A DNA stretch of 16,564 nt from Candidatus Nanohaloarchaea archaeon (GTDB lineage: Archaea; EX4484-52; GLR71), in contig DAOVHT010000013.1 of NCBI GenBank assembly GCA_030671745.1, forward strand, positions 1 through 16,564. Direction: 5' to 3'. Every line of letters begins with the position of its first letter. Within the stretch, counting starts at the first letter, position 1. Below, in pieces: positions 1 to 6,336 of this stretch. Made by a program: the position numbers and the translations under genes. A model generated the notes under the pieces. That model was not told where the DNA came from and searched no databases. It saw only the letters and a list, made by a program, of their open reading frames with translations.

Positions 1-123
1 AAGTATCAACGGTAGATAATATATTATCATATACTTTTTGAGGTATATTAAGTTCATCAACAGTTTCATATTCCTTAAAAAGAAAGTTTTTGGTGGGTAC
101 AGTAAATTAGAAATCAATCCCAT
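1..123 (-). CDS. 5' end of an unknown gene running off the left edge, with an apparent frameshift
   Basis: The reading begins with ATG at 123-121 and opens as MGLISNLLYPPKTFF. After the T-run near 76-82 this frame becomes an unconvincing hydrophobic peptide. The neighbouring frame instead reads KEYETVDELNIPQ and stays open to the edge, with ordinary protein composition. One extra T in the run would join the two frames. A TATA-like element (145-154) is centred about 27 bases upstream of the ATG, the spacing seen at other starts here, which supports a real gene start. I do not recognise the family. The break could be a sequencing or assembly error in a homopolymer, a true pseudogene, or programmed slippage. 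The ATG-frame peptide alone could also be a short membrane segment. Confidence 0.45.
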   Translation of the reverse strand, partial: MGLISNLLYPPKTFFLRNMKLLMNLIYLKKYMIIYYLPLIL

Positions 124-144
124 AGTTTTTATTATTTATTGCTG

Positions 145-154
145 TTTATAAATT
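145..154 (-). promoter_or_regulatory. TATA-like element for the left-edge gene
   Basis: The minus strand reads AATTTATAAA, centred about 27 bases upstream of the ATG at 123. No SD precedes the ATG, so a leaderless transcript is likely. Confidence 0.5.
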
Positions 155-197
155 AATCCAAACCACATTAAACATTTTTGGAAACAATTAATATATC

Positions 198-1184
198 TCA
201 TCCCAGATACACATGTCCTTTTATCTTCTTGTCCCATATCCATGAGTCATCAGTATTGGCCTCTCGCTTGAGCCTCAAGAATATATCCACTTTTGCATCG
301 CAGTCGTCTGCATAATGCACGACTACAGCCTCAGGCAGTTGCGGAACTTTAGGTGAACCATATTCTTTCTTACCATTATGACTCAACACGATATGTAACA
401 GTTTCAGTTTAAGGGTCTCAGGAAAATCATCAATTTTAGCAATCCTTTTAGAAACCATGTCATGACCTATGACAGTGTGTCCTATAAGCATACCCTCATG
501 AGACACACCGATCAATGTTCCGGAAAGTTCAAGCTCGTTCATCTTACCGATGTCATGCAGGAACGCCCCGCATACCACAAGGTCCCGGTCAAGTTCAGGA
601 TACAGTCCGCAGACATTGTCAGATATCTTCATGACATTGAGTGTGTGCTCAAGAAGACCACCGACATAGTTCTGATGGTATTCCATCGCAGCCGGTGTCT
701 TAGAAAAAAGGTCCATAAAGGTCTTATCAGAAACAAACAACTTAATAAGCCGTGACAGGTCTTTATCTTCAACACTCTCAAGGATTGCACGGACTTCAAC
801 CAGCATAGAACCGACATCTTTTGAAGTAGTTGCAACAAAATCCGCGACATTATATTCGTCAGCGCTACAGACCCTTAAAGTATCAAGCGCACTATCGACA
901 GATATAGAAAAATTATTGCTACCTTTAGGATATTCCTGCACAGTACCCGAAAGCGCGACAACACAGCCTCTAGAAAAAGATTCATAGATCTCAAGAGTTT
1001 TAAGCTCGTCATTGCCCCAATATTTGGCAGTCATCTCACCTGTCTTGTCGGCAAGACGCATCTCAAACCATTTGCCCTGCTTGTTATTCTTGTAATCGAC
1101 GGGCGGTTTCTTGAACTTGAGCGCAAAAAGACTGTCGACCTTTTTCCCGTCAGAGGAGATATCAGAGATGAATTGCTTTTTCAT
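198..1184 (-). CDS. OB-fold/HD-domain 3'-5' exoribonuclease, YhaM family
   Basis: This 328-residue protein has an N-terminal OB-fold-like segment (about 15-105, with KWFEMRLADKTGEMTAKYW typical of a nucleic-acid-binding OB strand) and an HD-domain core (about 165-310). Visible metal-site motifs are H170 (EYHQNYVGGLLEHTL, with H180), the HD pair H210-D211 in FLHDIGK, H229 and H236 in SHEGMLIGH, H269 in LSHNG, and HYADD near 290-294. The order and wording match bacterial YhaM/CMP-binding-factor proteins, which trim RNA or single-stranded DNA from the 3' end. The length is normal for the family. The protein is probably cytoplasmic. Its ATG lies 27 bases from a TATA box and has no SD, so the transcript is probably leaderless. 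The family assignment is strong; the substrate in this organism is inferred. Confidence 0.9.
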   Translation of the reverse strand: MKKQFISDISSDGKKVDSLFALKFKKPPVDYKNNKQGKWFEMRLADKTGEMTAKYWGNDELKTLEIYESFSRGCVVALSGTVQEYPKGSNNFSISVDSALDTLRVCSADEYNVADFVATTSKDVGSMLVEVRAILESVEDKDLSRLIKLFVSDKTFMDLFSKTPAAMEYHQNYVGGLLEHTLNVMKISDNVCGLYPELDRDLVVCGAFLHDIGKMNELELSGTLIGVSHEGMLIGHTVIGHDMVSKRIAKIDDFPETLKLKLLHIVLSHNGKKEYGSPKVPQLPEAVVVHYADDCDAKVDIFLRLKREANTDDSWIWDKKIKGHVYLG

Positions 1185-1206
1185 AATCAGAACTTGTATG
1201 GTAAAA

Positions 1207-1216
1207 GATATAAATT
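1207..1216 (-). promoter_or_regulatory. TATA box of the HD-domain nuclease gene
   Basis: The minus strand reads AATTTATATC, centred near 1211 and 27 bases from the ATG at 1184. A small dyad (CCAAA, 2-base gap, TTTGG; 1221-1232) lies just upstream in the BRE/activator position. Confidence 0.65.
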
Positions 1217-1236
1217 AGAACCAAACATTTGGAACA

Positions 1237-1371
1237 TTAATTATTATCACTGTTTTCTATCTTATGATTAGCCTCATGTATCTTAAATGCCCTTAAGTTT
1301 GTAAATACTTCACCGCACACATTACAGACATATTCTTTCTCGAGACCTAACAGTTTCTTGATAAAACTCAT
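1237..1371 (-). CDS. Stand-alone single C2H2 zinc-finger protein, 44 residues
   Basis: A short ORF from ATG 1371 to TAA 1237 encodes 44 residues. Residues 16-36 form one complete classical zinc finger: C16-x2-C19, 12 residues, H32-x3-H36, with an aromatic F23 and a leucine at the usual core positions (CNVCGEVFTNLRAFKIHEANH). A basic, hydrophobic N-terminus (MSFIKKLLGLEKEY) and a polar tail flank it. Single-finger proteins of this size occur in archaea, where they may bind nucleic acid or protein; the target here is unknown. The gene shares a TATA box with the divergent exchanger gene and sits 52 bases upstream of the HD nuclease gene on the same strand, which has its own TATA box. It is too short to be called by length alone, but the perfect motif and the promoter spacing make it convincing. 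Confidence 0.8.
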   Translation of the reverse strand: MSFIKKLLGLEKEYVCNVCGEVFTNLRAFKIHEANHKIENSDNN

Positions 1372-1393
1372 AATATTTATTACATTTATCTCG

Positions 1394-1402
1394 TATATAT
1401 AT
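1394..1402. promoter_or_regulatory. Symmetric TATA box shared by two divergent genes
   Basis: TATATATAT is centred on base 1398, exactly 27 bases from the ATG at 1371 (minus) and 27 bases from the ATG at 1425 (plus). Neither gene has an SD or another good TATA. A purine-rich flank (GATAAAG on the minus strand, BRE-like) lies upstream of the box only in the minus direction, so initiation toward the zinc-finger gene may be favoured. Confidence 0.7.
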
Positions 1403-1424
1403 CTTTATCCATCAAATCATTATC

Positions 1425-2330
1425 ATGTTTGACATCATAATCTTCATCATCTCACTTCTGGCAGTAATCAAAGGCGCAGACATCACAACAGACAGCGCAA
1501 TTAAGATAGCAAAGAAGTACGGAATCTCAGAGTTCCTGATAGGCCTTACAATAGTTGCAGTGGGCACAAGTCTGCCGGAACTGGCATCTTCTTTGAGTGC
1601 AGTCCACCAGAGCACCCCCGCGATTGCAGTCTCAAACATAATCGGTTCGAACATCGCAAACATAGGCATGGTATTGGGTATCACTGCAATCCTATATTCA
1701 AGATGCATCAGGTGTGATGTGATCAAAAAGGACATATATTTCCTGATGTTTTCCGTCATTGCAACTATGATTGCGTTTGCAGACTACATGCTGACATTTA
1801 CAGAAGGTCTGATTTTCATAGGCTTGTACACAATATATATAGTGCAATCAATCACATCTCGCAAGAAAAAACAGACAGAAACAACAGAGACTGCAAAAAA
1901 TATGGACATAATCTTACTGCTTGTAGGCCTTGCCGCACTGACAGTCGGCGCAAATTATCTCATCTCATCAGGAATAAGCATATTGACTGCGTTAGGTATA
2001 TCAAAAAGCGCATTCGGTTTCATATTCATAGCGATCGGCACAAGCCTCCCCGAACTTACAGCATCACTTATCGCGATGAAAAAGAAGCATCATGGTCTTG
2101 CAGTAGGAAACATAATCGGGTCGAACCTGTTCAATACATTTGTCGTATTCGGCTCAATGGCGACCCTAGCAACAATACCAGTCATAAGATCATTTTACCT
2201 CACCGCCATGCCGATCCTCATAATCCTGACTTTACTTCTGTATATGGTGACAGTCCGAAAAAAGTTAACACAATATGACGGCGTGATATTTTTAGTATTA
2301 TATATAGTCTCTATTGCGCGGGTAATCTAA
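1425..2330 (+). CDS. Na+/Ca2+ exchanger family membrane antiporter (CaCA, YrbG-like)
   Basis: This 301-residue integral membrane protein has the duplicated halves of the cation/calcium exchanger superfamily. Each half carries the ion-binding alpha repeat. The first has GTSLPELASS (about 47-56) and NIIGSNIANIG (71-81); the second has GTSLPELTAS (205-214) and NIIGSNLFN (229-237). The glutamates in the two TSLPE motifs are the expected ion ligands. About ten hydrophobic segments are visible, with a basic cytoplasmic loop near 145-160 (SRKKKQTE). The length is normal for YrbG/MaX-type proteins. It probably exchanges Ca2+ for Na+ or H+ across the cytoplasmic membrane; the exact ions cannot be read from sequence. 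The start is the first ATG of the frame and lies 27 bases from the shared TATA box, so the transcript is probably leaderless. Confidence 0.95.
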   Translation: MFDIIIFIISLLAVIKGADITTDSAIKIAKKYGISEFLIGLTIVAVGTSLPELASSLSAVHQSTPAIAVSNIIGSNIANIGMVLGITAILYSRCIRCDVIKKDIYFLMFSVIATMIAFADYMLTFTEGLIFIGLYTIYIVQSITSRKKKQTETTETAKNMDIILLLVGLAALTVGANYLISSGISILTALGISKSAFGFIFIAIGTSLPELTASLIAMKKKHHGLAVGNIIGSNLFNTFVVFGSMATLATIPVIRSFYLTAMPILIILTLLLYMVTVRKKLTQYDGVIFLVLYIVSIARVI

Positions 2331-2355
2331 TCCAGACAGACACATTCTACAACCA

Positions 2356-2364
2356 ATATATAAA
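2356..2364 (+). promoter_or_regulatory. TATA box of the UPF0182-like gene
   Basis: ATATATAAA is preceded by ACCA and centred about 28 bases before the ATG at 2388. There is no SD, so the transcript is probably leaderless. Confidence 0.65.
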
Positions 2365-2387
2365 CATCAAAATTCCAATACTGATTT

Positions 2388-4049
2388 ATGTTATGGATTG
2401 ATATTTTCACAAATCTAGGATTTGTTGGTTTCTACACCCTCTGGGCACTTCTGGCAGGTGGTATCGCTGTATTTGGTATCACAAGCAATTTCGGCAAGAA
2501 AGGTCTGATAAGGGACATCCTGTTCTCATGGATAGTAGGTATTGTTCTTGTGAGCATAAGTTCTACAGGTGCACTCATATTCGCAGTCATATTGCGCATA
2601 TTCCTGATAGGCCTCTCAAAAAGCATAGGCCTGGATAATCTGGCAGCAATGATAACTGAGGATGAATCAAAGGTAAAACTGAAAAAACCGAAGACAAACA
2701 TAATAACTGCATTGGTCCTGATACTATTTTTCCTGAACATATCAGCAACAATATTTGCACCGCCCATGGAAGTTGAATGGTACAAGATGGACAATGCGGA
2801 GATAGTAGTGGTGAGTCCTGAGACAGACACAGGTGTAAAAGACATTGAATGGAGTCACATAAAAGACATGCGTCTAGTATCTCAAGAATATGCACTCCAG
2901 ATCCCAAAGACCATGGTCACTGAGACCGGCTGGAAACTGTCTGCAGATTGGGACGGTATCTATCCGATAGACAACACGCTTAACTGGGTGATCGGCTACG
3001 AACCGACAAGGCTTGTCAACATGGGCAACCCGTCACCTGCATACATATTGGTTGATGCGCAGAACCCATCAAAAAGGACAAAGGTAGAAGCGACAATGGA
3101 ATACTCTGAGGAAAGGAAAGGACTGCTACCTTTAGCATACCAGATAATATTCTCAGGAAAGATAAGGGATGTAAACATAAATTATTGGTTGAGCCACCCA
3201 TATTTCAATTATGGAGACACAGTATTGACTCATGATGACAACGGCGAACCTGTTTGGTTCGCTCCGGTAAAGCTTGAGATGCCGACCATATTCATAACAA
3301 AGTTCTATACGGAACAGGTCGGTATTGTTGCACTTTCAAATGATGGCAAGAAAGCATTCTACAGTGACGCTGATATAAGATCAGGTACTGCTCCAGCATG
3401 GCTACTTGACAGCCAGGCATTGATCGATGAAGACTATTCAATGAAACGGACTCTGATATGGGCAAGATACGCAAGCTGGAAAGGATTCATAAACTATTAT
3501 CTTCAGCACGAGAATGTTTACGAGATTGCAAAAGAGTTCTATTTCCAGTACGATAAGGGTGATGACCGCCTATTCGGACTGATACAGCTGGAACCTGAAG
3601 GCAGGACAAGGAAAGCGATAACCCATTATGTCGACATCGAAGCTGAAGGTACAGACTACGGCAAGGTTACAATCTATGACGCACGGGCAATGGGTCTGAT
3701 CGGTCCTGAACGTGCTCTTGATGGTGCAAGAGGTGAGATCAGCCTTTATTCCGACTGGTACCCGCTCCAACCGCTTTTCAAGAAGATTGACAATGGATAT
3801 TTCTATGTGATACCGATCTATTCGGGATTCTATGAGGCAATGGTACTGAAAGCTGTCGCAGTAGTTGATGCAAAGACCGAGCAAGTTAAACTGTTCCAGT
3901 GGCACGAGCTTGAGACCGATGGAGAAGATGGAGCTGTAATAGAGACAGATAGCGACCAGACAGCCACAGATACCCCATTTTCGGACTGCACCATACTTTC
4001 AAGCGAGAAGGTAGATGGAAAGCTTGTCATGACAATTGAATGCGAGTGA
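2388..4049 (+). CDS. Membrane-anchored protein with a UPF0182-like C-terminal region
   Basis: This 553-residue protein has three or four transmembrane helices in the first 125 residues (about 8-30, 43-77 and 103-125) and a large soluble part (126-553) with many aromatic residues, probably outside the cell. I cannot assign a function. The stretch from about 395 to 500 follows the C-terminal pattern I recall for UPF0182 (COG1615) membrane proteins: a hydrophobic LIQLEPEGR segment, then DYGKVTIYDA, a GPE motif, a Ser-rich LYSDW region, YFYVIPIY, and LKAVAVVD. UPF0182 proteins are usually longer, with about seven N-terminal helices, so this would be a shortened relative. That link is inference from pattern memory. 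The acidic C-terminal tail contains one Cys pair (C534, C552). The gene has its own promoter and is followed by a T-rich terminator. Confidence 0.75.
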   Translation: MLWIDIFTNLGFVGFYTLWALLAGGIAVFGITSNFGKKGLIRDILFSWIVGIVLVSISSTGALIFAVILRIFLIGLSKSIGLDNLAAMITEDESKVKLKKPKTNIITALVLILFFLNISATIFAPPMEVEWYKMDNAEIVVVSPETDTGVKDIEWSHIKDMRLVSQEYALQIPKTMVTETGWKLSADWDGIYPIDNTLNWVIGYEPTRLVNMGNPSPAYILVDAQNPSKRTKVEATMEYSEERKGLLPLAYQIIFSGKIRDVNINYWLSHPYFNYGDTVLTHDDNGEPVWFAPVKLEMPTIFITKFYTEQVGIVALSNDGKKAFYSDADIRSGTAPAWLLDSQALIDEDYSMKRTLIWARYASWKGFINYYLQHENVYEIAKEFYFQYDKGDDRLFGLIQLEPEGRTRKAITHYVDIEAEGTDYGKVTIYDARAMGLIGPERALDGARGEISLYSDWYPLQPLFKKIDNGYFYVIPIYSGFYEAMVLKAVAVVDAKTEQVKLFQWHELETDGEDGAVIETDSDQTATDTPFSDCTILSSEKVDGKLVMTIECE

Positions 4050-4060
4050 TCTTAACCTAA

Positions 4061-4080
4061 TTTCTTTTTTTCTTTTTTTA
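4061..4080 (+). terminator. Poly-T transcription terminator
   Basis: Two T-runs (T6-7 each, broken by single C residues) begin 11 bases after the stop at 4049. Archaeal RNA polymerase terminates at such U-tracts without needing a hairpin. Confidence 0.65.
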
Positions 4081-4098
4081 TCCATTTTTCTGTAAATA

Positions 4099-4106
4099 TT
4101 TATAAA
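4099..4106 (+). promoter_or_regulatory. TATA box of the cysteine coiled-coil gene
   Basis: TTTATAAA is centred 27 bases before the ATG at 4129. An out-of-frame ATG lies at 4124-4126. The spacing favours 4129 and a leaderless or near-leaderless message. Confidence 0.65.
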
Positions 4107-4128
4107 CCCCAGATACAAATATAATGGT

Positions 4129-4842
4129 ATGGCAGGTTACAGTTTCACACCGAAAGATAATAACATTCAAAGACCGAAATCAAATACTTCTAAGAAAGTC
4201 GCAAGTAAAAAAAATAATCACACTACTGCAACATCAGATAGTGACACCCTGAACAAGATAAAGAAACCAGTATTTATCGCAATAGCACTTATTCTGGCAA
4301 TACTATTGATCGGACCGCAGATTACCGGAAACCTTACCTTGAGCGCAGAAGACAGAGCGATTGCGCAAAATTCAGATTTTCCTGACTTATCAAAATTTGA
4401 TGCAAACAAGCAATTCTATCTGTGCCAGAACCAGTTGAACGAGGATTCAGGAAAACTGTCCCAGTACCAGATAGAGCTTGAGAGTAAGTCAACAACCGCA
4501 GAGGCCTGCATCCAGCAGAAAAACACTTTGTCCTCGCAGTACACAACATGCGCAGACGAACTGACATCCACAAAAGCAAGTTTTACATACTGCAACAGTT
4601 CAAAGACAACTTTGTCTAATGAAGTAGAACTTTACAAAAATGAATTAGAATCAACAAAACAGGAATATTCAGATTTTGAACTTAATAATTATGCTTTAGA
4701 GAACAATTATGCAGACGATTATTGTTGTATCTACAGGACTGTCCTTGGAAACACAGACTTGAAATATTACACACTTGAGCACAACAAGGTCAAATGCACA
4801 GAAGACGAAGACGATGAAGAATTCGACTGGGAAAACTGCTGA
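4129..4842 (+). CDS. Single-pass membrane protein with a cysteine-studded coiled coil
   Basis: This 237-residue protein has a polar, Lys-rich N-terminus (1-45), one transmembrane helix (about 47-63), and a C-terminal domain. The N-terminal segment is basic and short, so the C-terminal part is probably extracytoplasmic. Residues about 95-185 look like a coiled coil with four cysteines in the same heptad register: C99, C127, C141 and C155 are separated by 28, 14 and 14. A second cluster (C199, C200, C223, C237) lies in the acidic tail, which ends at Cys. The layout suggests a parallel oligomer stapled by disulfides at the cell surface. I do not recognise a named family. The gene has its own promoter and converges on the primase gene with 26 bases between stop codons. 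Confidence 0.8.
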   Translation: MAGYSFTPKDNNIQRPKSNTSKKVASKKNNHTTATSDSDTLNKIKKPVFIAIALILAILLIGPQITGNLTLSAEDRAIAQNSDFPDLSKFDANKQFYLCQNQLNEDSGKLSQYQIELESKSTTAEACIQQKNTLSSQYTTCADELTSTKASFTYCNSSKTTLSNEVELYKNELESTKQEYSDFELNNYALENNYADDYCCIYRTVLGNTDLKYYTLEHNKVKCTEDEDDEEFDWENC

Positions 4843-4868
4843 TTCTGAAATTATAAAGAATAATTCAA

Positions 4869-6236
4869 TTATTTCTTAACCTTTTTGTCTGTCACCTTTT
4901 TTTTACTAATCTTCTTTTTACCTTTCTTACCCTTATCGAACACACCCGCTTTCTTGATTGCATAGGTTGCAGGGTTCATGATCTTCGGACAGAACGCATT
5001 AGGCACACAGACTTTCATATCTTGATAATACCCCTTATTCTGGCAATTAGGTGGCATGATTGGATTCTCTCTCTGGAAAGCATAATTGAGCTGTGTTGAT
5101 ATATAGACAGTCCTTATAGGGTCTGGATTCCTCTTGTTCCATTCAAGAAGCTCTTCTTCAATCTCTTTAAGTTCCCAGCCACAGGTCATAAAGAAATTGA
5201 TGAGCACAAATATCGCTCTTTTTCGTCCATCCTCGACACCGTTGAGCATGTTGACTATGCATGGAGGGAAATATGTATCCTCAATCTTTGCCAGAGGTCC
5301 TTCAAACCGTTTTCCGTCATATGCAGACTTTTTGTTCTTCTGCAGTTTCTCTTTGATCTCTTCCTGTTCCTCAGCCCAGTCCATAGTCTCAAGGACAAGA
5401 GTTGATGCCTCATCATCCTCCCAAGTCTCAAGGAAACCGATATCTCCTTTGACCTTATCATATCGTGCATCCGAATACCTGAAATCAATTATCTTATCTT
5501 TTGCGATAGGCTTGCTCACAAGCCAGGTCTTTTCATTGAAAGAGTACGGGAGACGGAACAGGTGCCTAACTCCCCAATTCTCCTCAACATCAATGATATT
5601 ATAAGGATTTAATTCGTCCGTGCCCTGCTCTTTCAAGAGGGACTCAACAGATGCATCGATCTCAATGAACTTTTCAGTAAGCCTTTTCTTGATGAATGCC
5701 CGCAAGAACCCCACCATATTTCGCGGAAGTTCAGGGTACATACGGCTTATCGGCACACCGTTAATCTTTTCAGGGAACGATTTATGTGACACTGCGACGT
5801 GGATGCCTCGACTGCCACTGAATTTTGCAGAGATATTCTTAATCCCGAAAGTCTCAAGGGCAGACACAAGAAGCATTGCAGTCACGCGCGCATACTCAAA
5901 ACCCTCATCACAGTCAATGTCAAGTATGAAATCCCACCCGGAACGCAGGGAATCAAGCTCAATCTTCTTAAGCTCGCTTGACAGGGCCATCGGATTTTTC
6001 CACAGTTCGACCGACCCGTGAAATGACGTGGCCTTCTGTTTGACCATGTGTTCAAGGTCGCCAATAAACGGCGCAGACGACGGTCTTTTACCGTAGAATG
6101 ACGCATCGAACCGCGGCGCAATCTCCTTATTGTAACATATAGAAAACATGTGTTTCAGGATTTCCGGACGAAGGTAATACTGCTTGATCTGTTCGGGTGT
6201 TGGTCTGTCCATGATTGGCACAGTCTTTTCATCCAT
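4869..6236 (-). CDS. priS: Fused archaeal DNA primase: PriS catalytic domain plus PriL-type Fe-S domain
   Basis: Starting from ATG 6236 this is 455 residues. An upstream in-frame ATG (6293) would add 19 residues encoded by promoter DNA, and the TATA-like element sits about 26 bases before 6236, so the inner start is preferred. Residues 1-290 match PriS: catalytic DxD at D106/D108 (LDIDCD), the SGSRGIH motif at 140-146, and RHLFRLPYSFNEKTW near 224-238, with a third acidic candidate at D216. Residues 318-425 match the C-terminal domain of PriL, with four cysteines able to bind a 4Fe-4S cluster: C326 (FPPC), C398 (PPNC), C410 and C416. A Lys-rich tail (435-455) follows. A linker joins the parts, and the PriL N-terminal domain is missing. 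The enzyme makes RNA/DNA primers for replication. Such fusions are known from Nanoarchaeum and some other DPANN archaea. Confidence 0.9.
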   Translation of the reverse strand: MDEKTVPIMDRPTPEQIKQYYLRPEILKHMFSICYNKEIAPRFDASFYGKRPSSAPFIGDLEHMVKQKATSFHGSVELWKNPMALSSELKKIELDSLRSGWDFILDIDCDEGFEYARVTAMLLVSALETFGIKNISAKFSGSRGIHVAVSHKSFPEKINGVPISRMYPELPRNMVGFLRAFIKKRLTEKFIEIDASVESLLKEQGTDELNPYNIIDVEENWGVRHLFRLPYSFNEKTWLVSKPIAKDKIIDFRYSDARYDKVKGDIGFLETWEDDEASTLVLETMDWAEEQEEIKEKLQKNKKSAYDGKRFEGPLAKIEDTYFPPCIVNMLNGVEDGRKRAIFVLINFFMTCGWELKEIEEELLEWNKRNPDPIRTVYISTQLNYAFQRENPIMPPNCQNKGYYQDMKVCVPNAFCPKIMNPATYAIKKAGVFDKGKKGKKKISKKKVTDKKVKK

Positions 6237-6255
6237 AGCAATAATTATATGCAAA

Positions 6256-6267
6256 TTTTTATTAAAG
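6256..6267 (-). promoter_or_regulatory. Weak TATA-like element of the primase gene
   Basis: The minus strand reads CTTTAATAAAAA, centred about 26 bases from the ATG at 6236. The match is weaker than at neighbouring promoters, but the position fits and supports the inner start codon. Confidence 0.45.
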
Positions 6268-6291
6268 ATGACTGAAAAAAACAAAAATAAC

Positions 6292-6301
6292 ATATTTAAA
6301 G
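6292..6301 (+). promoter_or_regulatory. Probable TATA element of the metalloprotease-like gene
   Basis: ATATTTAAAG is centred about 40 bases before the ATG at 6337. It predicts a start of transcription near 6322 and a short leader containing AGGTAA (6325-6330) as a weak SD. A second AT element, AATATATAC (6314-6322), lies closer but would place initiation inside the gene. Confidence 0.4.
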
Positions 6302-6336
6302 TTAAATTAGACCAATATATACAATAGGTAATTATT

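Noticed and set aside
15..28. Perfect 14-base palindrome GATAATATATTATC
   Set aside because: It is wholly AT-rich apart from its ends and lies within the likely coding part of the left-edge gene, so chance is the simplest explanation.
4855..4877. Imperfect AT-rich inverted repeat between the convergent genes
   Set aside because: The stem is made almost only of A-T pairs with a bulge, and archaeal termination mainly uses U-tracts, so I do not call it a terminator.
5134..6021. Plus-strand open frames opposite the primase gene
   Set aside because: They are Ser-rich antisense frames with no motif or promoter, while the opposite strand clearly encodes the primase.
6237..6293. In-frame upstream ATG that would add 19 residues to the primase
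   Set aside because: The added peptide is encoded by AT-rich promoter DNA, includes the TATA-like element, and has no counterpart in primases.
6237..6336. Search for a tRNA or small RNA in the primase/metalloprotease gap and other intergenic regions
   Set aside because: No T-loop, anticodon arm or GC-rich folded stretch is seen; these gaps are short and AT-rich and hold promoters.
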